A DNA stretch of 64,000 nt, taken from JAHRAW01 sp965226545. Lineage in GTDB: Bacteria; Pseudomonadota; Gammaproteobacteria; Arenicellales; Poriferihabitantaceae. The stretch is from contig OZ245364.1 in the NCBI GenBank assembly GCA_965226545.1, positions 806,001-870,000 of the forward strand, read 5' to 3'. This document shows, piece after piece, positions 24,092 through 33,400 of this stretch. The notes under the pieces were generated by a model. The model was not told the DNA's origin, ran no database searches, and saw only the letters and a list, made by a program, of their open reading frames with translations. Every line of letters begins with the position of its first letter. Position 1 is the stretch's first letter. The position numbers were made by a program, and so were the translations under genes.

Positions 24092-25984
24092 CTATTGCGC
24101 CGCCGCCGCATTCGATGCTTGCGCGATTGCCGGATAATCGATTTGCTGCAGGCGCGCAATCCATCGTTGCGCGGATTCGATGAATCTTGCTTTATCGGCG
24201 GATGCAATCGATGCCGACCTTGGCAATTGCACGGTGAGCGGATTGCGATGTACGCCGTCGATGCGGAATTCATAATGCAGATGCGGGCCGGTCGACCAAC
24301 CGGTCGAGCCGACATAGCCGATAACATCGCCTTGCTTAACGCGCGTGCCGTTGCGCATTCCGCGCGCGAATTTATGCAGATGCGCGTATAGCGTCGTATA
24401 TTTTGCGCCGTGGCGAATCGTTATGGTGTTGCCGTAGCCGGTGCGCGCGCGCGCATCGATAACAACGCCGTCGCCGGTGACGCGCACCGGGGTGCCGGTC
24501 GGTGCGCCGTAATCGACGCCTTTATGGGCGCGCCATTTTTTTAATATTGGATGCAGACGGCGTTTGGAAAACTTCGAAGTGACGCGCGCGAATTTAAGCG
24601 GCGAGCGCAAAAATGAACTGCGCAAGCCGCGCCCGTCCGGCGTGTAATACACCGCCCGCCCGCGGTTATCGATGTGGCGCACCGCGCGCAGGCGTTTGCC
24701 GGATAAGACAAGTTCGGCGGCGATAATCGCGCCGTCGGCGATGTGCTTGCCGTCCAAATATAATTGTTCGTAAATCAACGCGAATTCATCGCCGCGTCGA
24801 AGTTCGCGATTGAAATCGACTTGCCATGCAAAAATTTCGGCGAAGTTGTAAATCATCTGCGCGGCAATGTCGGCGCCGGCGGCGGCATCGAGAAGTGTGT
24901 GGTTGATGTCGGCGCGCGCGCTTTGTAACTTAATATCCGGCGTGCGCGTTACCAACTCGGCGATGAATGCCGGCGGGTTGTCGGGTTGTGCGTCGTTACT
25001 TTGGTCGATTGGTTGGTCGACCTGTTGGTCGAAGCGTTGGTCGACACTTCGAATGATTGGGCGATGGCTTTGCGGCTTGTCGACATACAATGTATTAAAC
25101 GCATCGAGTTCATGGCGCAGGGAAAGCACATTGCCTTCGTCGGTCGCGGCGATATGCAGATGGTCGCCGGGATGAATCTTGGCGAGGCTCGAGGCCGGCT
25201 TAAGCGCGGCGATGGCGATGGCGTCTTGGATTTCGAGACCATTGCGCGCAAAAATTGTCGATAGCGAATCGTTGCGGCGAATCGTGGCGTCGATAATGCG
25301 CGGACGCGGATACGGACGCGGCGGCATCAACGGCGTCTCGGCGGTTTCCAAATAATCGAACGGTTTGATTTCAATTGCATCGGATTCGATTAATGCTTGC
25401 AATGAATATTCCGCACTCGTGAAGTCGATAGCATTCGAATCGGTTGCGTACGGTGCAGGCGGTGCAAGCGACGCCAACGCCGCCCACGCGATGATGACCG
25501 ATGCGCTGCACCATCGTGCGATTGTTTTCGGAGACGGCGGGGCGTAGTGGTGCAGGCAATGTTGGATGTATTGTCGTATGTATTGACGCGCGCGCAGACG
25601 GAAAGAGTGATTGCAATGCGCGGCGGTTTGTGCGGTGTGGTGTGCAATCTGGTGTGCAATGGTTTGTGTTGTGCGGCGGATTGCCGGACCGATTACAGTG
25701 CGCAGGGTGTGTTGCAACTTTTGTTGTAACTTGTATCGCAAATTGCGCAAGTGGGTTGACCGTTGCGACACTGTCGGGCGCGACTTCGATTGCAATGTCG
25801 GTTGCGGTAACGGTCGCAATACGCGTCGCAACAGCGGTCGCAATGCATGGCGCAACATCTTCGCCATTGTGCGCGACAACGCACCGCTCAATCGGCGTGA
25901 CCATCGGCGCGCGAGACGTAATACGCCGGCGATTGAGACGGCGATGGTGCGGCGGGAAAAGAGTCGCGGCTCGGGGGTTGGCAT
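24092..25984 (-). CDS. mepM: M23-family murein DD-endopeptidase (MepM/ShyA-like)
   Basis: The C-terminal third is a zinc LytM peptidase: HKGVDYGAPTGTPV holds the first His/Asp ligands, and LYAHLHKFARG with GPHLHYEFRIDG hold the HxH ligands. Upstream lies an OapA/LysM-like module (NDSLSTIFARNGLEIQDAI, KIHPGDHLHIA) and one TM at about residues 165-185 (VIIAWAALASLA), so the enzyme is periplasmic and anchored. It cuts peptidoglycan crosslinks during wall expansion. The ~160 residues before the TM are unusually Arg/Thr/His-rich and repetitive, unlike the short cytoplasmic tail of MepM. The true start may therefore be internal. Confidence 0.88.
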   Translation of the reverse strand: MPTPEPRLFSRRTIAVSIAGVLRLARRWSRRLSGALSRTMAKMLRHALRPLLRRVLRPLPQPTLQSKSRPTVSQRSTHLRNLRYKLQQKLQHTLRTVIGPAIRRTTQTIAHQIAHHTAQTAAHCNHSFRLRARQYIRQYIQHCLHHYAPPSPKTIARWCSASVIIAWAALASLAPPAPYATDSNAIDFTSAEYSLQALIESDAIEIKPFDYLETAETPLMPPRPYPRPRIIDATIRRNDSLSTIFARNGLEIQDAIAIAALKPASSLAKIHPGDHLHIAATDEGNVLSLRHELDAFNTLYVDKPQSHRPIIRSVDQRFDQQVDQPIDQSNDAQPDNPPAFIAELVTRTPDIKLQSARADINHTLLDAAAGADIAAQMIYNFAEIFAWQVDFNRELRRGDEFALIYEQLYLDGKHIADGAIIAAELVLSGKRLRAVRHIDNRGRAVYYTPDGRGLRSSFLRSPLKFARVTSKFSKRRLHPILKKWRAHKGVDYGAPTGTPVRVTGDGVVIDARARTGYGNTITIRHGAKYTTLYAHLHKFARGMRNGTRVKQGDVIGYVGSTGWSTGPHLHYEFRIDGVHRNPLTVQLPRSASIASADKARFIESAQRWIARLQQIDYPAIAQASNAAAAQ

Positions 25985-26245
25985 GGGGTTAGTGCGGTTG
26001 CGTCACTACGATGCGCGGTTGGGTAAAGTTACCTTGTTTGCGCCGTCAAGTCAAAAGTTTTTGGTGCGGCTTGATAATGAAATGTTAACGGATGCGCACG
26101 GCGTCACTTCGATGTGACCGTCACTTATAACGTTACTTAATCGTCACCTCATTACCGTCACTCGACAACAGTGTTTCATTATAATAACGCCAACCCACCG
26201 ACTGTCTTTAACAAACAACTTCGAACGAACAACTTACGCCCGCCG
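25985..26245. other. divergent intergenic region between mepM and tyrS
   Basis: Probably carries both promoters. It contains a cluster of GTNAC pentamers (GTCAC, GTGAC, GTTAC) at 26104-26162, part of a simple-repeat type seen in other gaps. No clear -35/-10 pair could be fixed. Confidence 0.4.
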
Positions 26246-27487
26246 ATGTCCGCCAAATCCAAGCACACCGATTCCACCGTTGATTCCAACGACGCTTATG
26301 GCGAATTGACTCGCGGTTGCGAGGAAGTGTTGCTCGAAACCGAATTGCGTGCGCGGTTGGCGGAAGGCAAACCGTTGCGGGTGAAAACCGGCTTCGACCC
26401 GACTGCGCCGGATTTGCATTTGGGGCATACCGTGTTGATGAACAAGATGCGGCATTTTCAGGGGTTGGGGCATGAAGTGATTTTTCTCATCGGCGATTTT
26501 ACCGGGCGCATCGGCGACCCTTCGGGCAAGAACAAAACCCGTCCGCCGATGACGCCCGAACAAATCCGCGACAACGCCGCGACATATCAAGAGCAGGCGT
26601 TTAAGATTTTGGATGCGGAAAAAACCAAAATCGATTTTAATTCACGATGGATGAACGAACTTGGCGCGGGCGGAATGGTCGAGTTGGCGTCTCGTTACAC
26701 TGTGGCGCGGATGTTGGAGCGCGATGATTTTAAGAAGCGTTATGCAAGTGGCGCGCCGATTGCGATTCACGAGTTTTTATATCCGTTGGCGCAAGGGTAT
26801 GATTCGGTTGCATTGTGCGCCGATGTCGAACTCGGCGGCGCTGACCAAAAATTTAATCTGTTGGTTGGGCGCGAATTGCAAAAACAATCCGGGCAACGTC
26901 CGCAAATTGTGATGACCGTGCCGTTGCTCGAGGGTTTGGATGGCGTGCGCAAAATGTCCAAATCGCTCGACAACCATATCGGCATCATCGAAGCACCAAA
27001 GGAGATGTTTGGCAAGATAATGTCGGTGTCGGATGAATTGATGTGGCGGTATTATGAATTGCTGAGTTTCCAAAGTGTTGCGCAAATCGCCAAGTTGCGC
27101 AAACAAGTCGATGACGGGCTCAACCCGCGCGAAGTTAAACTCGCATTGGCTTTGGAAATTACCGCGCGGTTTCATTCGGCTGCCGATGCCAAATCTGCGC
27201 AACAATCATTCGTCGACCAATTCAGCCGCGGCGCAATGCCGGCGGATATTCGCGAAGTGGTGCTGCATGCCGACGGCGACCGGATGCCGATTGCGAATTT
27301 GTTATGCGCGGCGAACTTGGTCGAATCCAATTCGCAAGCGATGCGGATGATTGGCGACGGCGCGGTGCGCATCGATGGTGAAAAAATCAGTGAACGTAAA
27401 TTGACGATTGCGGCGGGGGAGACGCATATCTTTCAAGTCGGCAAGCGGCGGTTTGCCAAAGTGGTGGTGCGCGGCGCGGATTCGTGA
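26246..27487 (+). CDS. tyrS: tyrosyl-tRNA synthetase
   Basis: The 413-residue class I synthetase has the HIGH-type motif DLHLGHTVLMNK, GDFTGRIGDPSGKNK (characteristic of the longer bacterial TyrRS type), the KMSKS loop VRKMSKSLDNHIG, and a C-terminal S4 RNA-binding domain (ESNSQAMRMIGDGAVRIDG). It charges tRNA-Tyr in the cytoplasm. MSAKSKH at 26246 is the chosen start; the frame is open 25 codons further upstream into repeat-like DNA. No clear Shine-Dalgarno. Divergent from mepM. Confidence 0.95.
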   Translation: MSAKSKHTDSTVDSNDAYGELTRGCEEVLLETELRARLAEGKPLRVKTGFDPTAPDLHLGHTVLMNKMRHFQGLGHEVIFLIGDFTGRIGDPSGKNKTRPPMTPEQIRDNAATYQEQAFKILDAEKTKIDFNSRWMNELGAGGMVELASRYTVARMLERDDFKKRYASGAPIAIHEFLYPLAQGYDSVALCADVELGGADQKFNLLVGRELQKQSGQRPQIVMTVPLLEGLDGVRKMSKSLDNHIGIIEAPKEMFGKIMSVSDELMWRYYELLSFQSVAQIAKLRKQVDDGLNPREVKLALALEITARFHSAADAKSAQQSFVDQFSRGAMPADIREVVLHADGDRMPIANLLCAANLVESNSQAMRMIGDGAVRIDGEKISERKLTIAAGETHIFQVGKRRFAKVVVRGADS

Positions 27488-27530
27488 AGTGTGTCGATAG
27501 TGTCGATGTCGTGTCAATGAAAAATTGTCG

Positions 27531-28283
27531 ATGAGTAAATTAACTTTATTAACGTCGTTAACTTGTGCGCTTGTGCTTGCACTTGTCGGTACACTTGCGC
27601 CGCGGGTCGAGGCGGCGGAGCCGGCGGCATCAGTCGAGCGATTGCGGCAATTGAATTTGCCGTGTTGGTCGGAGGAGGCGTTGGCTGGGTTTGAATTTTT
27701 GACGCGCGCCGAGCAGGTGGCGTTGTTGGATGAGATGTATTATCGCGCGGTGAATTGTCCTAGCGAGCGGGATAGTAACAGTGACATCAGTGGCGGCGGC
27801 GGTGGAGGTGGTAGCGGTGGTGGCGGTAGCGGCGGTGGAGGTGGCAGTAACAGTGACAACGGCGGTGGCGACGGTGGCGGTGGCAACAGCGGCAATAGTG
27901 ACAGTAACAGTGACACTGTTAACAGTGACATCGCCGGCGGTGTAGGCGTGGCGGTTGGTGATGGCATTCGTGGCGAGCAGCCGGCGGATAAAGGTCGCGG
28001 GGTGACGGGGGAAACTGCCGAGGGGGCGGATGAGGTGGCGGTGCGCACTGCCACCGGCGGCACGACCGGGGTGCATACGCCGAACGACCGAACCACGCCG
28101 TCTGATATTCCGCCGGCGGATAATGACGACATCATCGCCCGCCAATTGCGTCAAGCGGCGTTGGATGAAAACGATGCGGAAATTAAGGCAAAATTGTGGG
28201 ATGAATATCGGCGGTATGTTGGCATTGCGGTGCAGGCGGATGGGGGAGGTGACGCTGGCGGTAAAAGTGCAAGTGAACAGTGA
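27531..28283 (+). CDS. secreted Gly/Ser/Asn-rich low-complexity protein
   Basis: The 250-residue protein has a signal peptide (LLTSLTCALVLALVGTLAPR then VEAAEP, likely cleaved after VEA). A ~45-residue conserved-looking block follows (ERLRQLNLPCWSEEALAGF, ALLDEMYYRAVNC). Residues ~85-130 are a glycine tract interrupted by NSD/SDN, encoded by GGTGGCGG and AGTGACAGTAAC simple repeats. The C-terminal tail is helical and acidic. It leads the envelope gene cluster. Function unknown; the repeat is probably a length-variable linker. Confidence 0.6.
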   Translation: MSKLTLLTSLTCALVLALVGTLAPRVEAAEPAASVERLRQLNLPCWSEEALAGFEFLTRAEQVALLDEMYYRAVNCPSERDSNSDISGGGGGGGSGGGGSGGGGGSNSDNGGGDGGGGNSGNSDSNSDTVNSDIAGGVGVAVGDGIRGEQPADKGRGVTGETAEGADEVAVRTATGGTTGVHTPNDRTTPSDIPPADNDDIIARQLRQAALDENDAEIKAKLWDEYRRYVGIAVQADGGGDAGGKSASEQ

Positions 28284-28392
28284 CGGTAAAAGTGTCGATG
28301 CAAGCGTCGATGCAAGTGACAAGTGCATTGGTAAGTGCAAATTGATTGGTGCAAATTTAATTCATGTTATCGAAACCATTGTGAGGCGAAAG

Positions 28393-29634
28393 ATGAACCG
28401 TATGATGAAAGGGTTGGGGTTAAGTTGTTGGGTTGCGTTGGCGATTGCGTTGAGCGGTTGCGCCGGCTTGTCGGGCGGTGGCGGCGGCACAAGCGTTGGC
28501 CCCGGGTTGTCATCAAGTTATGGCAAAGACGACAAGGCGGCGCAAGTCGACCCCGGCGGGGTTAAGATTGATGTCGTCGTGCCGGTGTTCGACCCGAACT
28601 TGCCGGCGGATTCGGATAAGTGGGAAAAACTTGGCATCTATCCGGAGTTGCGGCGCGCCGAGGCGAATCGGTTTGCATTAAAAATGAAAGAGGCGTTGGT
28701 CGATACGCGCGCGTTTGGTGCGGTGCGGGTTGCGCCGTCGGTGCAAGTGACCGGCGATTTGTATGTCCTCGGCAAAATCATCGAATCCAACGGTGAGGAT
28801 GTTAAAATTAACATCATCGCGCAGGACATCTCCGGGCGGCAGTGGTTGAATCAAACGTTCAGCCATCGGGTTAAATCATCGTTCCATGAAAACATCCGCA
28901 ACAAAGGCAAGGATTCATATTCGCCGTTGTTTGAAAAAGCGGCCAAGGCGATTGTTAAAAAACTGTCGCGACGCAAGGATTCCGATTTGGCGAAACTGCA
29001 GCGGCTATCCGAGGTGCGTTTCGCCGCAAGTTTATCCGAAGAATCCTTCGCCGAATATTTGGGCGAGCGCAATGGGCGGGTGTATTTAACCGCCGCGCCG
29101 GCCGATGAAGCGCCGATGTTGCAGCGCGTGCGTCCGTTGCGCGTGCGCGACCAATTGTTTATCGATGATATGCAAACCCATTACGCCGACTTCAATCAAA
29201 AACTCGACAAGAGTTATTTGGTGTGGCAGGAACAAAGTTTGCTCGAAGCCAAAGGCGCGCGCAAAGCCAAACGCAAATCGGTTGCCACCGGCGTGTTGGG
29301 CGGGTTGTTGTTGGTCGGCGGATTGGCCGCCGATTTGGATAACGCACTCTCGGATGATTACAGTGTCGGCACCGAAATCGCCGCCGGCGCAGCCACCGTC
29401 GCCGGCGCGGTGTTAATCGGCAGCAGCATTGCAACGCGCGGCGAATTGAAAGTGCATCGTCAAGCGTTGGCTGAGTTGGGACGGTCACTCGACATCGAAC
29501 TTGCGCCGCAAGTGGTCGAGTATGAAAACCAAACCGCCAAGTTGGTCGGCGATGCGGCTGAACAACAAACGCAATGGATTGCATTTTTGCGCGAGATGTA
29601 TCGATTGGAATCCACGCCGGATAAAGCGTTATAA
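28393..29634 (+). CDS. outer-membrane/periplasmic lipoprotein
   Basis: The 413-residue protein starts at the ATG at 28393 with GAGG upstream. ALAIALSGCAGLSGG is a lipobox, with Cys about residue 21 being lipidated. The residue after Cys is Ala, so sorting to the outer membrane is likely. The body contains KIDVVVPVFDPNLP, DTRAFGAVRVAPSVQVTGDL and INIIAQDISGRQW. Near residues 295-325 and 330-350 are two hydrophobic segments (VATGVLGGLLLVGGLAADL, AAGAATVAGAVLIGSSIA). The gene is followed at once by the next gene (2 bp gap), suggesting an operon. Family not recognised. Confidence 0.75.
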   Translation: MNRMMKGLGLSCWVALAIALSGCAGLSGGGGGTSVGPGLSSSYGKDDKAAQVDPGGVKIDVVVPVFDPNLPADSDKWEKLGIYPELRRAEANRFALKMKEALVDTRAFGAVRVAPSVQVTGDLYVLGKIIESNGEDVKINIIAQDISGRQWLNQTFSHRVKSSFHENIRNKGKDSYSPLFEKAAKAIVKKLSRRKDSDLAKLQRLSEVRFAASLSEESFAEYLGERNGRVYLTAAPADEAPMLQRVRPLRVRDQLFIDDMQTHYADFNQKLDKSYLVWQEQSLLEAKGARKAKRKSVATGVLGGLLLVGGLAADLDNALSDDYSVGTEIAAGAATVAGAVLIGSSIATRGELKVHRQALAELGRSLDIELAPQVVEYENQTAKLVGDAAEQQTQWIAFLREMYRLESTPDKAL

Positions 29635-29636
29635 AG

Positions 29637-31130
29637 ATGCGCGCGCAGGCACGACCGCGCAAGCCGCGCATGCGCGCGCAATTGCAAGCGCGCATTGCGG
29701 CGGCGCAACACAACCAACGCACGAGACGCGGCTTGTGGTGGATTGGCGGCGCGCTCGGCGTGTTTGCGATACTCGGCGGGTTGTATCTGGCGTCGCAATT
29801 GGCAAGTCAATGGATGGATGCATCGCGCGCCTTGCCGGCGTCGAGTGTATCGAGCCCGGCGAGTCCTTCGAGTGATGCGGATGCAGGCAACGCCGAGTCG
29901 GTTATCCGCGAACAATTCATGCGCGAGTTGACCGAATATGAATCGGATACCGAACCGCAAATCGATGCAATGCGTTTGGATGAAACCAACCCAAAGCAAG
30001 ATGCCGACTTGCGCGAATTAAAACAACAGGCGATTGCGCGGTTTGGCGCGGGCGATTATCTGCAGGCGCGCGAAAAGTTGCGCGAAGCAAAAACATTATT
30101 CGAGCAAATCGATTTGCTGCGCGATGAACAATTGCAAACTATTAAACGAGACGCGCAAGCCGCCTTCGCCGACAATCGTGCCGAGCAGGCGCAACAACTC
30201 ATCACGCGCGCATTGCAATTGCGCGCCGATGATGTCGAGATGATTAACCTGCAGGCGCGGGTGGCGGTGTTGCCGGCGGTGTTGGATGCATTGGCGGTCG
30301 CGGAGGTTGCGCGCATCGAGAATCGACCGCAAAACGAAATCGCCGCGTTGAGCAAAGCGCATGCGTTGGACCCGGCGCGCAGCGAAGTGCAAACGCGATT
30401 GGAAAAAGTGCGCGCCGAATATGCCAAGCAACAATTGCGCAGTTCATTGGCGAACGCCGCGCGCGCATTAAACGCCGGCGATTTGCAATCGGCGAAAAAA
30501 CATTTGGCGAATGCAGAGCAAGCGGCCGCGCCCGGCGATGCGCAAGTCGCGCGATTGGCGGCGCAACTGCAGCAAGCGGCGCGCGCGCGCGAGTTCGATG
30601 ACCAATTGCGTTTGGCGGAATTCGCGCGTCAACAGGATGATTGGCAACAGGCGCATACGCGGCTGGCGCGCGCGGTGCAACTGCGCCCGGATAATCCGCG
30701 CGCCGTTGATGCATATCGACAAGCAACGCAACTGCTCGAAGCGATGCGGCGCATCGATGCGCTAATCGTCAATGCCGCGCGATTGTCCGATGAAAATGTC
30801 GCGGCGGCGACGTCGAGTTATCTAACCGAAACCGAGTCGCTCACCAAATTGAGCGCGAAGTTTGCCGCGCGCCACGCCGAGTTAACGCGATTGACGGCGC
30901 AATATGGCGAGTCGGTCGAGGTTGCGGTGGTGTCCGACAACGCCACCGAAATTATCGTGCGCGGTGTTGGGCGCGTCGGTAAAACGAAGCGGCGCACGAT
31001 TCGGCTGCGTCCCGGCAATCACACTTTCGAAGGCTCGCGGCGCGGTTATCAATCGAAGTTGGTGGCGGTGGAGATTAAACCGGGGGCGGCGGGGGTGGAG
31101 GTTACGGTGATTTGTGATGTTAAGATTTGA
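29637..31130 (+). CDS. single-TM TPR-like/PEGA-type envelope protein
   Basis: The 497-residue protein has a basic cytoplasmic N-terminus and one TM (WWIGGALGVFAILGGLYLA, about residues 33-51). A long Ala/Gln-rich helical repeat region (ELKQQAIARFGAGDYLQARE, RALQLRADDVEMI) looks like TPR/coiled-coil repeats. The C-terminal ~75 residues end in a PEGA-like beta domain (RTIRLRPGNHTFEGSRRGYQ). It begins 2 bp after the lipoprotein stop. Probably a periplasmic scaffold linking the inner membrane to the other cluster proteins. Confidence 0.65.
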   Translation: MRAQARPRKPRMRAQLQARIAAAQHNQRTRRGLWWIGGALGVFAILGGLYLASQLASQWMDASRALPASSVSSPASPSSDADAGNAESVIREQFMRELTEYESDTEPQIDAMRLDETNPKQDADLRELKQQAIARFGAGDYLQAREKLREAKTLFEQIDLLRDEQLQTIKRDAQAAFADNRAEQAQQLITRALQLRADDVEMINLQARVAVLPAVLDALAVAEVARIENRPQNEIAALSKAHALDPARSEVQTRLEKVRAEYAKQQLRSSLANAARALNAGDLQSAKKHLANAEQAAAPGDAQVARLAAQLQQAARAREFDDQLRLAEFARQQDDWQQAHTRLARAVQLRPDNPRAVDAYRQATQLLEAMRRIDALIVNAARLSDENVAAATSSYLTETESLTKLSAKFAARHAELTRLTAQYGESVEVAVVSDNATEIIVRGVGRVGKTKRRTIRLRPGNHTFEGSRRGYQSKLVAVEIKPGAAGVEVTVICDVKI

Positions 31131-31314
31131 GTTGTGAAGTTACTTTGTTAAGTTACTTATCAAGTCACTTTATTAAGTGACATTATTAAGTTACTTAACA
31201 ACGTAACATTACAAAGTAACTTTCCAAAGTAAAACTACAAAATAACATTACAAACAAACTTTGCAATAATTTCGTCACCATAACTTCACAGTAACTTTAT
31301 AACCCTTAATTTCA
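31131..31314. repeat. 13-bp tandem repeat array, consensus GTNAC-WTTANNAA
   Basis: About seven units with GTTAC, GTCAC, GTGAC or GTAAC at 12-13-bp spacing, then several decayed units, fill the gap between two envelope genes. Because the pentamers are themselves near-palindromes, the array is rich in small inverted repeats. The next ATG (31315) has no obvious ribosome-binding site. Confidence 0.8.
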
Positions 31315-33336
31315 ATGAGCGTTCAACAATCGATTGATGCGGCGCAGCGCATGCGCGCGCGGGCGCGACTGCAGTGGTTGGCGGGTGGCTTGGTTGCATT
31401 GTTGTTGTTGGCGGTGGTGTTGCCGCCGTTGTTGTTTGGGGCGGCGGCATCGTTTCAGGTTACGCCGCCGCTCGCCGCGCAACAAGTGCAGGCGCGGGTG
31501 ATTGATGGCGCGGGTTTTGTGCGCGGCGGCACCGCGTATTTTCTCGGCGCGCAAACGCGAATCGAAGTAACCGCGCCCGGCTTTGCCGTGCAAACCGCGA
31601 CCTTACATTCGAATGCGCCGCCGCTATCGATTGCATTGCGCGCCGCGAAAGTGCAAGTGCGCATCGATACCGAACCATCGTTGGCGCAAACCGAATGGCG
31701 CATCGATGGCGCGTTGGTCGATACCGCCGCGCAATTTACGCATGCGTTATCGCCCGGCGCGGTGCAACTCGAAATCAATCATCCGCATTATCAGCCGCAC
31801 ACTGTGGCGTTGACCATCACGGTCGGCGAATCCATTGCGCGACAAATTGCATTGACCGCGCACACCGCCGAATTGCAAATCGCATCGGAACCGTCCGGCG
31901 CGCAAGTGTCGTTGGATGGTGCAGTGCGCGGGCAAACGCCGCTGGCGATTGATGCGGTGCGCGGCGGCGAACATCAATTGCGGATTGCATTGGACGGCTA
32001 TCGCGCGATTGATGAACAATTGCGCGTCGATAATCGAAGTGCAACGGTCGCGCGCAATTATCGACTCATTAATAACCTCGCCGCGTTGCGCGTAACTGCA
32101 TCGCCGCCGGACGGGGCGTTGTATGTCGATGGCGTGCGTTATGAAATCGATGCGGCGTTGTCGTTGGCGGTTGGCAGCGCGCATTTATTGCGTTATGAAA
32201 AATCCGGCTATGGCGCGCAAGTGCAAACCATCACCTTGCCGGCGCGCGATGCACCGCCGGTGTCATTCGCGTTAACGCCGTCCTTCGGTGAAGTCATCGT
32301 GCGCGCAATGCCGCGCGCCGAAGTGCGCATCAACGGCGTATCGCGCGGCACCACGCCGCAAACTTTTAATCTGCGCACGGTCGCGCAAACTTTTGTATTG
32401 CTGCGAGACGGCTATCGAACCGAACGCGCGATTGTTACGCCGGACGCGGCGCGGGTTAACTTGATTGACAAAACCTTGCAGAGTCAATTGGCGCGCGCGC
32501 CGGCGTTGTTGACCTTTGCCGGCATTGCGATGAAGTTGTTCGACCCGCGCACAATGAAAAACCGTTTCACAATGGGCTCACCAAAGAGCGACGAGTTTCA
32601 TCGCGCCAATGAATTTTTGCGCGCGGTGCAGTTAACCCGTCCGTTTTATGCAAGCGTCGCCGAAATCAGCGAATCTCAATTCGCGGCACATCAGCCCGGT
32701 CGCGCGCGCAGCAATTTGCCGGTGCGCAATGTTACTTGGCAAGACGCGGCAAAGTTTTGCAATTGGCTGAGCGCGCGCGCCAAGTTAACGCCGGTGTATC
32801 GATTCCAAAACGGCATCGTGCGCGGCGCGGATGCCAACGCCGACGGCTATCGATTGTTGACCGAAGCCGAATGGGAATGGTTGGCGCGATTGGCCGGGCG
32901 GCGCGTGCCGATGCAGTTTGTATGGGGCAACGCGCGCGTGATACCGGCGCAAAGCGGCAACTTCGCCGATGAAAGCGCAAAGCGCGTCGTGGCGAAATAC
33001 ATCCCCGGTTATAACGATGGTTATGCAACGGTTGCGCCGATTGCTTCGTTCCCGCCGGATGTTATCGGCTTGCACGACATCGCCGGCAATGTCAGCGAAT
33101 GGGTGCATGAGATTTATGATTTGCGTCCGCCGTCGCCGCGGACTGCATCGAGCACTTCTCTCGACCCGTTTGGCTCGGCGGTGGGTGCGGAACATTTAAT
33201 TAAAGGCGCAAGTTTTCGAAGTGCGACGACAACTCGATTGCGTTCGGTGTTTCGTGATGGTGCAGGTGATGCGCGTGATGATGTTGGGTTTCGAATTGGG
33301 CGGTATGTGGTTGGTGGGGCGGGGGTGGGGGAGTAG
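31315..33336 (+). CDS. inner-membrane-anchored PEGA - FGE/sulfatase-modifying-factor domain protein
   Basis: The 673-residue protein has one TM at residues ~20-44 (LAGGLVALLLLAVVLPPLLF), then about four PEGA-type repeats (EPSGAQVSLDGAVRGQTPL, VDGVRYEIDAALSLAVG, AEVRINGVSRGTTPQ). From ~400 it is a formylglycine-generating-enzyme-like domain: PVRNVTWQDAAKFCNWLSA, RLLTEAEWEWLARLAG, LHDIAGNVSEWVHEI, KGASFRSATTTRLR and VGFRIGR. Such PEGA-FGE proteins are periplasmic. The FGE fold may be catalytic (oxidase) or just a sugar/peptide-binding module; I cannot see the pair of active-site cysteines of true FGE. Probable partner of the neighbouring lipoprotein and repeat protein. Confidence 0.8.
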   Translation: MSVQQSIDAAQRMRARARLQWLAGGLVALLLLAVVLPPLLFGAAASFQVTPPLAAQQVQARVIDGAGFVRGGTAYFLGAQTRIEVTAPGFAVQTATLHSNAPPLSIALRAAKVQVRIDTEPSLAQTEWRIDGALVDTAAQFTHALSPGAVQLEINHPHYQPHTVALTITVGESIARQIALTAHTAELQIASEPSGAQVSLDGAVRGQTPLAIDAVRGGEHQLRIALDGYRAIDEQLRVDNRSATVARNYRLINNLAALRVTASPPDGALYVDGVRYEIDAALSLAVGSAHLLRYEKSGYGAQVQTITLPARDAPPVSFALTPSFGEVIVRAMPRAEVRINGVSRGTTPQTFNLRTVAQTFVLLRDGYRTERAIVTPDAARVNLIDKTLQSQLARAPALLTFAGIAMKLFDPRTMKNRFTMGSPKSDEFHRANEFLRAVQLTRPFYASVAEISESQFAAHQPGRARSNLPVRNVTWQDAAKFCNWLSARAKLTPVYRFQNGIVRGADANADGYRLLTEAEWEWLARLAGRRVPMQFVWGNARVIPAQSGNFADESAKRVVAKYIPGYNDGYATVAPIASFPPDVIGLHDIAGNVSEWVHEIYDLRPPSPRTASSTSLDPFGSAVGAEHLIKGASFRSATTTRLRSVFRDGAGDARDDVGFRIGRYVVGGAGVGE

Positions 33337-33366
33337 AGGAGGTGGATTGATGGCGGGGATGACAGG

Positions 33367-33395
33367 TTGATTTTGTCGGTTGGTTTTCGCATAAT
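33367..33395 (+). promoter_or_regulatory. predicted promoter of the methyltransferase-HNH unit (copy 1)
   Basis: TTGATT (33367-33372), 17 bp, CATAAT (33390-33395). The predicted start about 6 bp later coincides with the first base of the long pairing arm of the leader RNA. Copy 2 has its -10-like box in exactly the same place relative to the arm. Confidence 0.65.
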
Positions 33396-33400
33396 CCGTA

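Noticed and set aside
26171..26245. 25-codon N-terminal extension of TyrRS
   Set aside because: Family-like sequence begins after the ATG at 26246, and the upstream part is low-complexity intergenic DNA.
31131..31314. CRISPR array
   Set aside because: Repeats are only 13 bp with no unique spacers, and no cas genes are near.
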